This document shows positions 1-5,578 of a DNA stretch of 8,763 nucleotides, in pieces. Position 1 is the stretch's first letter; every line of letters starts with the position of its first letter. The stretch covers positions 1 through 8,763 of the forward strand of contig JBJSXI010000045.1 of NCBI GenBank assembly GCA_046086305.1, written 5' to 3'. This DNA comes from UBA668 sp046086305. GTDB taxonomy: Bacteria > Actinomycetota > Acidimicrobiia > Acidimicrobiales > Ilumatobacteraceae. Below the pieces are notes generated by a model. It was not told the origin of the DNA, did not search any database, and saw only the letters and a list, made by a program, of their open reading frames with translations. The position numbers were made by a program, and so were the translations under genes.

Positions 1-2
1 CG

Positions 3-146
3 CACCTGCGCGTGTTCATCGACCCCAACCTGCTGCAGTACGACGTGTGGGCGGCGGCCGGCACGTGGAACGATGTGTTCTCGACCCCGCCGGATGATCT
101 GGAGCGCGACGGTGGAGCGGTGGTCACTGACCTGAGGCGCAGCTGA
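3..146 (+). CDS. YbaK/EbsC-type aminoacyl-tRNA editing domain protein, C-terminal fragment (cut by window edge)
   Basis: The reading frame is open from the window's left edge and stops with TGA at 144-146, leaving the last 47 residues. The piece contains FIDPNLLQYD, then VWAAAGTWNDVF, then a TPPDDLER segment and a terminal VVTDL. This order matches the C-terminal part of YbaK/EbsC (aminoacyl-tRNA deacylase-like) proteins, where a 'vwaAAGt...vF.lt.ddL' block closes the fold. Family members hydrolyse mischarged tRNAs such as Cys-tRNA(Pro). The substrate cannot be told from this fragment, and the conserved Lys of the active site lies outside the window. The call rests on recognition of this short block only. 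It is followed 32 bp later by the DUF4287 gene, which seems to have its own promoter. Confidence 0.68.
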   Translation, partial: HLRVFIDPNLLQYDVWAAAGTWNDVFSTPPDDLERDGGAVVTDLRRS

Positions 147-165
147 GCAATACCCTGCGGCGCTG

Positions 166-171
166 TACCAT
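166..171 (+). promoter_or_regulatory. Candidate leaderless -10 element for the DUF4287 gene
   Basis: TACCAT fits the actinobacterial TANNNT -10 pattern and ends 7 nt before the ATG at 179. Transcription would therefore begin at or next to the start codon. No purine-rich ribosome binding site precedes the ATG, which agrees with a leaderless message. A -35 is not clear; CTGAGC at 143-148 is the best candidate and is weak. Confidence 0.45.
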
Positions 172-178
172 CGGCTCG

Positions 179-394
179 ATGGGTACGGAGAAGGTGACTG
201 GTCCTGCGTCGTACTTTCCCTCGATCGAGAAGAAGTACGGCAAACCGATCTCGCATTGGAAGGCACTCCTCGCCGAGATGCCGCCCGAGTCACGGCACAT
301 GGAGATGGTGGCCATGTTGAAGTCGGACCATGCGATGGGGCATGGTCACGCGAGCGCCATCGTTGCTCACTATCGAGCAGAGAACGGCCTGTGA
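179..394 (+). CDS. DUF4287 domain-containing small protein
   Basis: This complete 71-residue protein is almost entirely one DUF4287 domain. The recognisable blocks are SYFPSIEKKYGKPISHW-like (here YFPSIEKKYGKPISHW, residues about 12-27), HMEMVAMLKSDHAMGHGHA (about 40-58) and a closing AIVAHY. DUF4287 proteins are small soluble proteins of unknown biochemical role, sometimes fused to a DUF5655 domain; here the domain stands alone. There is no signal peptide or membrane segment. The ATG at 179 is the natural start because the domain begins within a dozen residues and a TANNNT box lies 7 nt upstream. The gene follows the YbaK fragment in the same direction. About 135 bp to its right, with no confident gene, separate it from the YCII remnant. 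Identification of the family is firm; function is unknown. Confidence 0.87.
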   Translation: MGTEKVTGPASYFPSIEKKYGKPISHWKALLAEMPPESRHMEMVAMLKSDHAMGHGHASAIVAHYRAENGL

Positions 395-517
395 CAGGCT
401 GAGACCTCATCGGCGCTGCGCTGCCGTTCGGCCACGAGGCAGACCTGGGGGTAGTGATCGCTCCAGTCCTGAATTGCGGGCGGACCATTTGCGGAGTGCT
501 GACTCGATCTCGAGCAA

Positions 518-523
518 TAGGGT
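518..523 (+). promoter_or_regulatory. Candidate leaderless -10 element for the YCII-like gene
   Basis: TAGGGT fits TANNNT and is separated by 6 nt (TCGGGG) from the GTG at 530, the same geometry seen before sufC and the MBL-fold gene. The G-run just before the start could instead act as a poor ribosome binding site. No convincing -35 was found. Confidence 0.4.
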
Positions 524-529
524 TCGGGG

Positions 530-739
530 GTGCCGCGATACCTGATCTCGTTCGATGACGGAGCGATGGACCATCTCGGAGACGACCTGGCAGACGTCGG
601 CCAGGCTGCACACCAGGTTCTTCGCCAGGCCAAGGAGGCGAACGTCTGGATCACCGGAGGTGGTCTGCTGCGACAGCAGGCAACGGTCGTCGATCCCGAC
701 GGCACGACGACGCCTCTCGAGCAGTGGCCCTCACGCTGA
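530..739 (+). pseudogene. YCII-related protein, N-terminal half only (C-terminally truncated)
   Basis: The 69-residue product starts PRYLISFDDGAMDHL and continues through AAHQVLRQAKEANVWITGGG to a QQATVVDPDGT segment. This is the N-terminal half of a YCII/DGPF-family protein, usually about 100-120 residues. Family members normally go on after 'vv..DG.vt.gpy' to a 'E.iGGf.ivdv.s.eeAl.wa..' block, and that block is absent in all three forward frames downstream of about 715. The frame ends in unrelated TPLEQWPSR and a TGA. YCII proteins are small ferredoxin-like-fold proteins, often encoded with ECF sigma factors and PhnB-like proteins; none of them has a role I can assign here. The start is the GTG directly before PRYLISF. 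A truncated but still expressed gene is possible; loss of function by deletion is more likely. Confidence 0.7.
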
Positions 740-1248
740 TCGCCGGAGTGAAGGACCGTCTCCTCGTCGACGAGGTCGCCAAGGTCGAGTACGGGATGGC
801 CCGTCACGTGATCCGTGTCCAGGTCATCGTGCTTCGGTACATCAAGGCCCTCCTCGTGGTGCTCGCCACCACGATGGCGACGTTCGTGATGGCCGCCGCC
901 GTCGAGTCGTCGCAGACCATCGATACCGGCACCGAGCGATGGCTTGTAGCGACGCTCGTCGTGTGGGCACCAGCGGTGCTCTTCGTGTCCTCGAGCCCGG
1001 TGCGATGGCTCGGCACGCTGCTCATGTCCGAGGGTGCGACCACATCGGGGATCCGCTACGACCGCGATCTCACACGGCTCGAACGCATCGCGTCGATCTT
1101 CTCGATCGTCGTGCTCGGTGCCGCGATCGCGTGCGGTGTCGTTCTGGCTACCCGCGATGCGACGACGATCGGCGCCGTCGCGTTCCTGCTCGTCGGTGCG
1201 GTGGGCGTCGCGGCCGAGGTCTGGCTCCTACGTCACCTGCGCAGTTGA
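724..1248 (+). CDS. Unrecognised four-helix integral membrane protein
   Basis: I do not recognise the family. From the 724 GTG the protein has 174 residues with four clear hydrophobic segments at about 38-60 (ALLVVLATTMATFVMAAAV), 74-92 (WLVATLVVWAPAVLFVSSS), 119-140 (IFSIVVLGAAIACGVVLA) and 147-170 (TIGAVAFLLVGAVGVAAEVW). Charged loops separate them, and a basic RHLRS tail ends the protein. The start is uncertain. GTG 724 overlaps the YCII remnant by 16 bp, GTG 748 follows it, and ATG 796 (25 residues in) is preceded by a weak GAG. Codons between 724 and 796 are strongly GC-ending, like the rest of the gene, which favours one of the upstream starts or a lost 5' end. It reads on from the point where YCII similarity stops. 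No catalytic motif is visible. Confidence 0.62.
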   Translation: MALTLIAGVKDRLLVDEVAKVEYGMARHVIRVQVIVLRYIKALLVVLATTMATFVMAAAVESSQTIDTGTERWLVATLVVWAPAVLFVSSSPVRWLGTLLMSEGATTSGIRYDRDLTRLERIASIFSIVVLGAAIACGVVLATRDATTIGAVAFLLVGAVGVAAEVWLLRHLRS

Positions 1249-1256
1249 GGCATTCT

Positions 1257-1289
1257 CCGGCACGGCGGTCGTGAGCGCCGGGTGTGCCG
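1257..1289 (+). terminator. Possible stem-loop terminator after the membrane protein gene
   Basis: CGGCAC at 1258-1263 pairs with GTGCCG at 1284-1289, and inside it GGCG at 1264-1267 pairs with CGCC at 1276-1279, with a 4-nt bulge on the right arm. An alternative fold pairs CCGGC 1257-1261 with GCCGG 1277-1281. The structure begins about 9 bp after the stop codon, between two genes pointing at each other. There is no U-tract, so this is only a candidate. Confidence 0.3.
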
Positions 1290-1389
1290 AACTCGATCGA
1301 GCGCAGACCATCGACGACACGGAACACATCGCCATCGTTTCTCGCGGTGCGGCGCTGGGACTGATCCGTTCAGGAAGTGACGACGAGAG

Positions 1390-1779
1390 TCACGGCCGAG
1401 GCCCGTCCTCGCCTCTGGCCGCCGCCTCGAGGGTGGCGAGGTCGATTCGTTGCATCGTCATCATCGCTGCCCAGACGCGGTCTGCGACGCCGTCGTCGCG
1501 GTCGAGGAGCTCGATGAGTTGGCGTGGAACGACCTGCCAACTCACGCCGAACCTGTCGCGACACCAGCCACACATGCCTTCTTGACCACCGTCGACGGTG
1601 AGGGCATTCCAGATTCGGTCGAGCTCGTCCTGGGTGTCGCACTGCATCTCGAACGACACCGCTTCGCTCTGCGGGAATTGCGCGCCGCCCGAATCCGTGT
1701 GCCCGTCGGGCTGCCCGGCGCGTCGCTTTTCCTTGCGAACGGCGGAAATGTAAACAAAAGTACAGGTGGCGCTCATCAT
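1390..1779 (-). pseudogene. PhnB-like VOC-family protein (3-demethylubiquinone-9 3-methyltransferase type), C-terminal half only
   Basis: From about residue 31 the product follows the C-terminal part of PhnB-like VOC proteins. It has GGAQFPQSEAVSFEMQC, then DELDRIWNAL, CGWCRDRFGVSWQVVP, RVWAAMMTMQRIDLATLEAA. The usual N-terminal module ('...pflwFd..aeeA..fY.slFp.s.i...') of roughly 60-70 residues is missing. In its place are about 30 basic, low-similarity residues starting MMSATCTFVYISAVRKEK. The DNA that should hold the lost part is occupied by the start of the DsrE gene and its ribosome binding site. VOC proteins need two beta-alpha-beta-beta-beta modules for their cavity, so this is probably non-functional. 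Function of intact homologues is mostly unproven despite the methyltransferase name. The ATG at 1779 (or 1776) is the only obvious start and has no good ribosome binding site. Confidence 0.68.
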
Positions 1780-1790
1780 GGAGCACCCAC

Positions 1791-1801
1791 GGGGGAGGGG
1801 G
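1791..1801 (+). promoter_or_regulatory. Strong ribosome binding site for the DsrE-family gene
   Basis: A purine run GGGGGAGGGGG contains GGAGG at 1794-1798, 7 nt before the GTG at 1806. It fixes the GTG as the start and contrasts with the leaderless-type starts elsewhere in the window. Confidence 0.7.
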
Positions 1802-1805
1802 ACTA

Positions 1806-2168
1806 GTGGCTCATCTGTTGGTTCACATCACGACCGGGGTCGAGAATCCGACGAAGGCTGCACTCGGATTGCTCGTCGCGGCGACTGCGTTGGCCGACGG
1901 TCACGCCGTCGACGTGTTCGTCGCCGGCGACGGAGTGTCGATGCTGCGCGCCGAGACAGCCGACGCGATGCGTGGGATCGGTACTGGACATGTCGGCGAA
2001 CACCTTGCTGCGCTGAGAGGCGGCGGGGCCGGGCTCTATGCCTCAGGAATGTCGGCGGCGGGACGCGGTCTTTCGGCTGACGGGCTGAAGACGCTCGGCT
2101 TCACGGCAGCCCCGCCCACCAAGTTGGTCGAACTCGTGGTCGCCGCCGACCGCACCGTCACCTACTGA
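1806..2168 (+). CDS. DsrE/DsrF/TusD-like family protein lacking cysteine
   Basis: The 120-residue protein begins with a beta strand MAHLLVHITTG, followed by ENPTKAALGLLVAATALADGHAVDVFVAGDGV. It later has GTGHVGEHLAAL, YASGMSAAGRGLS and a closing LVVAADRTVTY strand. This is the layout of stand-alone DsrE-family proteins of actinobacteria, single-domain Rossmann-like sulfur-relay relatives. In true sulfurtransferases (DsrE, TusD) a Cys sits in the loop held here by YASGMS (79-83). This protein has no Cys at all, so it cannot carry a persulfide, and a ligand-binding or structural role is more likely. The start is a GTG with a strong ribosome binding site 7 nt upstream. It converges on the phosphodiester-glycosidase-like gene with a 21-bp gap. 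It is complete and looks intact. Confidence 0.8.
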   Translation: MAHLLVHITTGVENPTKAALGLLVAATALADGHAVDVFVAGDGVSMLRAETADAMRGIGTGHVGEHLAALRGGGAGLYASGMSAAGRGLSADGLKTLGFTAAPPTKLVELVVAADRTVTY

Positions 2169-2189
2169 GCTCACATCGCTGCACGGGCG

Positions 2190-3452
2190 TCAGGTTCGAA
2201 GGAACAGGGCGAAGAAGTCCTTCTTGGATCCCGAGAGATAGCGGTTCGCGTTCGACATCCGGCGGTCGACGAGCACACCCGACCGATCGGCAGTTCCGAA
2301 GCCGTCATAGACGGCGAACTGTGGCCAGGTGCCGTTGATGTCGAGTTGCATCGCCATTCGGCATCCTGCAGCGATGAGGATGTCGGCGAGCATCGCAGCG
2401 TCGACCTCGCCGGCGCTGACGTACATGAGGTCGCCGTTGGCGAGTGTGCACAGCGCAGACCGGAACACGTAGATGACACCGCCGAAGTCGACGCCCCATG
2501 CATTCGCGCGGGTGCCGGTCGTCCCGGACACGCCGTTGTCGACGAGAAGTGGCTTCGTCTGACGGATCGACTCCCAGGTCCCATCGTCGACCAGGTCTCG
2601 GCCGTACTCGCCGATCGTGATCCGCCCTGCGCGATCGATCGCAATGGCGGCTTCTCCCGCAGCGAGCGGCTCGATCTTCTGTCCTTCGCTCAGGTATCCG
2701 CCCTCGATGTGCTCGAAGCGGAATCCGCCGTTGAACGCTGCGACGAGCGATGGGCGGTCGACTTCAGCGACGCGGGCGTAGCGCTCCCATTCGGCGCCGT
2801 CCGTCAGCTCGGCGGTCCCGGGGAGCTCGGTTCCGGCGTACATGGCCGCGCGCAGGCGATCGGGTCGGATGTACACATAGGTGGCCGTCACCGAGCGCGC
2901 CGCGACAAGGGGACGCATCGAGGTCACCCAGAGCATGTGCGGCTCACCGGGACCGACGACGGGACTCCACACCCCCTCGCCCTCGAGCGCAGGAGTGACG
3001 GGCGGTGCGAGGGGCGACGGCGCGAACGGCGGCTCGGTCGTCGTCGGCACCGAACTCGTCGGTGGGGTGGTCGTCGGGGATGCCGTTGTCGGACGAGATG
3101 TGGTCGACGGCGCGACCGTGAAGACCGGGGAGATCGCGAGCTCGTCGGCCGGCTCTGACGACGGTGGCTCTGAGTAGCGCCACCGTTCGAGTTGGTCGAC
3201 GATCCAGCCAAGCCCGTTGTTCCGAGCCCAGTTCGCGGTCGCCGCAACCGCGCCGTCGTCGTCACCGACAACGTCTGCCGCCAACGAACCACCCACTACT
3301 GCGGTGCAGCCGATCGCGGCGAGCAGCGTGATCCGTCTCACCCGGGTGAGACTGGCGGACGACCACCCGAGACGCGACGAGCGCCGCCCCACGACGAGTG
3401 CGATGACCGCCATCCATGCGCCAGCACCGACCCAGATCACCGCAGCGACCAT
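2190..3452 (-). CDS. Membrane-anchored phosphodiester glycosidase (NAGPA/DUF2233-like) domain protein
   Basis: The 420-residue protein opens with two hydrophobic helices (about 3-22 and 41-60) joined by an Arg-rich loop. By the positive-inside rule this gives an N-out hairpin with the rest outside the membrane. Residues about 110-157 form a Thr/Pro/Ser-rich linker. The C-terminal 260 residues resemble the NAGPA-type phosphodiester glycosidase fold: a WSPV start, AAFNGGF at 238-244, EGGYLSEGQKIEPL, KPLLVDNG, MYVSAGEVDAAMLADILIAAGC and MQLDINGTWPQF at 368-379. Relatives cleave sugar-phosphate phosphodiester links, so a cell-envelope glycan or teichoic-acid-like substrate is possible, but it is not shown. 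Cys335 and Cys364 could form a disulfide outside the cell. It is last in the - strand cluster, 29 bp after the DUF2889 gene, without a strong ribosome binding site. Confidence 0.75.
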   Translation of the reverse strand: MVAAVIWVGAGAWMAVIALVVGRRSSRLGWSSASLTRVRRITLLAAIGCTAVVGGSLAADVVGDDDGAVAATANWARNNGLGWIVDQLERWRYSEPPSSEPADELAISPVFTVAPSTTSRPTTASPTTTPPTSSVPTTTEPPFAPSPLAPPVTPALEGEGVWSPVVGPGEPHMLWVTSMRPLVAARSVTATYVYIRPDRLRAAMYAGTELPGTAELTDGAEWERYARVAEVDRPSLVAAFNGGFRFEHIEGGYLSEGQKIEPLAAGEAAIAIDRAGRITIGEYGRDLVDDGTWESIRQTKPLLVDNGVSGTTGTRANAWGVDFGGVIYVFRSALCTLANGDLMYVSAGEVDAAMLADILIAAGCRMAMQLDINGTWPQFAVYDGFGTADRSGVLVDRRMSNANRYLSGSKKDFFALFLRT

Positions 3453-3481
3453 GAGCCGACCGTACTTCGGCTGTCAGCAGG

Positions 3482-4147
3482 TCACGACCACGTCGACGTG
3501 TCGATGCCGAGCTCTGCGTAGCGACGCATGATCCATACAGGAACCTCCATGTCGCCGCCTGCGCGCAGGGTCGAGATCTGCTCGCCATCCTCGGCCCACA
3601 CATGGCACGTGTTCAGATTCATGAGTAGCGCCCGTTCACGCGCCTCGGCAGACTCGCCGATCCCGACCGGTTGCCCGGCGTGGCGTGCCTCGGCGATGCG
3701 GAACGACCACAACGACTGGACGGCCACGGGAGCCATGGCTTGCAGGAGCGCCGTCGTGTGCGTGCAGCCGCGGGGTCCGCCGAACAGTTCACGGATCCGG
3801 TGTGTGAATCCCCTGCTGATCGACAGACCGACGAGATTCTCGTAGTGGTCGGTGATCCGCGGGCAACTCAGGTGGGGATGGGTCTCCATCACGGCCCTAG
3901 CGGCAGTGATCTCCAACTGGGGAACGGCGATCGTGAGGTCGACGATCATGTGGTGCACCGTCAGCGGTTCAGGGTCGCCGGCGATGTAGAGCCCGGGCGG
4001 CTTCTGGTCGCGGATCGCGCCGCGGAGGTGGAGTGTCGATGCGTCGATCCGGTAGGCGCGCACGACATAGGCACGCTCGTGGATCAACTGTTCCGATGGA
4101 TCAACCTCATCGGGATGCGGGACGATGTCGTCGAAGAACTCGTGCAT
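3482..4147 (-). CDS. DUF2889 domain-containing protein
   Basis: This 221-residue soluble protein is a full DUF2889 member. The recognisable blocks are LHLRGAIRDQKPPGLYIAGD (39-58), HHMIVDLTI (65-73), a Cys in HLSCPRITDHYENLVGLSI (92-110), LFGGPRGCTHTTALLQAMAP (121-140) and NTCHVW (179-184). DUF2889 has no settled biochemical function. Conserved-looking Cys95, Cys128, Cys181 and His65, His66, His130, His182 could bind a metal or cofactor; that is inference. There is no signal peptide or membrane helix. The ATG lies 3 bp after the stop of the nucleoside hydrolase gene on the same strand, so the two are almost certainly cotranscribed, probably with the suf genes further upstream. No strong ribosome binding site is seen, and coupling to the upstream gene is plausible. 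Confidence 0.85.
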   Translation of the reverse strand: MHEFFDDIVPHPDEVDPSEQLIHERAYVVRAYRIDASTLHLRGAIRDQKPPGLYIAGDPEPLTVHHMIVDLTIAVPQLEITAARAVMETHPHLSCPRITDHYENLVGLSISRGFTHRIRELFGGPRGCTHTTALLQAMAPVAVQSLWSFRIAEARHAGQPVGIGESAEARERALLMNLNTCHVWAEDGEQISTLRAGGDMEVPVWIMRRYAELGIDTSTWS

Positions 4148-4150
4148 ACG

Positions 4151-5113
4151 TCAGGTACCACTGAGTCGTGCGAGTTCGAGTGCCACGGCGGCTTCGGCGT
4201 CGACCCCGGTGAGGATGGTCACATCAGGGCGGTCGTGCCACGGCCCCGTCGCCAGCGAGTGGCGAAGCGACGGCCACGTGCGTCCTCGGCCGACGCTGTG
4301 CCCGGTGTCGACGCGCACGGGGTGCCGGACGCTCGTGAACAGGTGTGGCGCAACGAGGTACGAGATGCAGGTGCTGTCGTGCACGTGGATGCCGTCGAGG
4401 CCGCCGTGGGAGCGGTGGAAGTCGCGGTACGAGGGAAGGATGCGCGCTGCGAACTCGGCACGCGCCGACGAGCGTGGGTCGATCGATGCGATCTGTTCCG
4501 ACGTCATGATCGTCGACTCCGTCACGTCGAGTCCACACATCACGATCGGGCACTGCGCACCGAAGACCAGATCGGCAGCCTCGGGATCGTTGAGGATGTT
4601 CGCCTCCGCCGCAGGTGATGCATTGCCGGGAACGAAGGCGTTGCCGCCCATCAGGACGATCCCTGCGAGGCGGCGAGGAAGGTCGGGATCGATGAGCATG
4701 GCGAGTGCGATGTTGGTGAGTGGTCCGATCGGGACCAAGGTGATCGCGCCGGGCTCGGCTCGCGTCGCCTCGATGATGAAGTGCGCAGCATCCAGCGCGG
4801 CAATGTTTCGGGTGACTGCAGGAAGAGCGACATCGCCGAGTCCATTGGCGCCGTGGACGAAGTCGGCCGGGCCGCGATACGGCATCGCCAGAGGCCGTGC
4901 GGCGCCACGAGCAACCGGGATGTCGTGGCGGCCTGCGATGTCGAGAATCCTGAGTGCGTTGTCGGTGCACACATCGACATGGGCGTTGCCGAAGACGGTC
5001 GTGAGTCCCACGACGTCGACCTCTGGCGACGCGAGGGCGTAGAAGATCGCCATGGCATCGTCGATCCCAGGATCGGTGTCGACGATGATGCGGATAGCCG
5101 AGGACGAACTCAC
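4151..5113 (-). CDS. Nucleoside hydrolase (inosine-uridine preferring family)
   Basis: With the GTG at 5113 the protein has 320 residues, normal for the family. It begins IRIIVDTDPGIDDAMAIFYAL: the DTDPGIDD motif (12-19) supplies the catalytic Asp and Ca2+ ligands. Further family blocks are VPIGPLTNIALAM (127-139), GIVLMGGN (151-158), AEANILNDPEAA (169-180), GLDVTE (194-199) and the His-Asp pair in HVHDSTCISYL (243-252). The enzymes split the N-glycosidic bond of nucleosides to base and ribose in salvage; preference for purine, pyrimidine or another nucleoside cannot be read here. A longer frame to 5161 exists, but its extra 16 residues overlap sufU and are Arg-rich. The GTG overlaps the sufU stop as GTGA, which argues for translational coupling. 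No ribosome binding site is seen. Confidence 0.88.
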   Translation of the reverse strand: MSSSSAIRIIVDTDPGIDDAMAIFYALASPEVDVVGLTTVFGNAHVDVCTDNALRILDIAGRHDIPVARGAARPLAMPYRGPADFVHGANGLGDVALPAVTRNIAALDAAHFIIEATRAEPGAITLVPIGPLTNIALAMLIDPDLPRRLAGIVLMGGNAFVPGNASPAAEANILNDPEAADLVFGAQCPIVMCGLDVTESTIMTSEQIASIDPRSSARAEFAARILPSYRDFHRSHGGLDGIHVHDSTCISYLVAPHLFTSVRHPVRVDTGHSVGRGRTWPSLRHSLATGPWHDRPDVTILTGVDAEAAVALELARLSGT

Positions 5114-5559
5114 GAGGCGGCGAGCGCGTCGAGGAGGGTGTTCCACGCGAGTGTGGCGCACTTGATCCGAACCGGAAACTTCACGACACCTTGGAGCGCC
5201 TCGAGGTCGCCGAGCTTCACCGACGGGTCGGGTTCGATCTCGTGGCCGTCGTCATCGGGAATGCTCATCATCCCCTTGAAGCGACGGACGAGGGCACGGA
5301 CCTCATCGACCGATCTGCCCTTGACCGCCTGGCTCATCATGCTCGCCGAACTCTGCGAGATACTGCAGCCCGAGCCGCCGATGCGCACCTCGGTCACTGT
5401 CCCACCCTCCACCTGCAAGAACACCTCGATCTCGTCACCGCACAACGGGTTGTGGCCAACTGCATGGCGGGCAGGTGGACACTCGAGAGTCCCGCGGTTC
5501 CGCGGGTTGCGGTGATGGTCGAGGATGATCTCTCGGTACAGATCGTCGAGGCCGGGCAT
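5110..5559 (-). CDS. sufU: SufU, Zn-dependent sulfur acceptor for SufS
   Basis: The 149-residue protein starts MPGLDDLYREIILDHHRNPRN, typical of SufU. The SufU zinc ligands are visible: Cys40 and Asp42 in PLCGDE, Cys65 in GGSGCSIS, and Cys134 in RIKCATLAW. The segment between about 75 and 130, including the RRFKGMM region, is the insertion that separates SufU from classic IscU. SufU takes the persulfide from SufS by zinc-ligand exchange and relays sulfur to the SufBCD scaffold in the cytoplasm. The ATG at 5559 is preceded by AGGAG (5567-5571) with 7-nt spacing. A longer open frame upstream is low-complexity Ser/Thr/Pro sequence overlapping sufS and is not real. The gene lies 19 bp after sufS, and its stop overlaps the nucleoside hydrolase start. 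Confidence 0.95.
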   Translation of the reverse strand: MPGLDDLYREIILDHHRNPRNRGTLECPPARHAVGHNPLCGDEIEVFLQVEGGTVTEVRIGGSGCSISQSSASMMSQAVKGRSVDEVRALVRRFKGMMSIPDDDGHEIEPDPSVKLGDLEALQGVVKFPVRIKCATLAWNTLLDALAAS

Positions 5560-5566
5560 GGCGGGG

Positions 5567-5571
5567 CTCCT
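5567..5571 (-). promoter_or_regulatory. Ribosome binding site of sufU
   Basis: AGGAG on the - strand lies 7 nt before the ATG at 5559. It decides the start of sufU against the much longer upstream open frame. Confidence 0.75.
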
Positions 5572-5578
5572 GGTGTGG

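Noticed and set aside
395..529. Coding-like stretch on the - strand (around IQDWSDHYPQVCLVAE) between DUF4287 and the YCII remnant
   Set aside because: It has no start or ribosome binding site, runs on antisense through DUF4287, and matches no family I recognise. It could be a gene relic, but I cannot support it.
1749..1764. TGTA-N8-TACA as a defined operator for DsrE
   Set aside because: The arms are only 4 bp and the inside does not continue the symmetry, so chance is a sufficient explanation; kept only as part of the AT-rich island finding.
2346..3158. Long open frame on the + strand opposite the phosphodiester-glycosidase gene
   Set aside because: It is an antisense shadow: Arg/Gly-rich, with no recognisable domain, while the - strand carries clear family motifs.
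5114..5161. Longer start for the nucleoside hydrolase at 5161
   Set aside because: The 16 added residues are Arg-rich, overlap sufU coding sequence, and put the DTDPGIDD motif too far from the N-terminus; the GTGA overlap at 5113 is the usual junction type.
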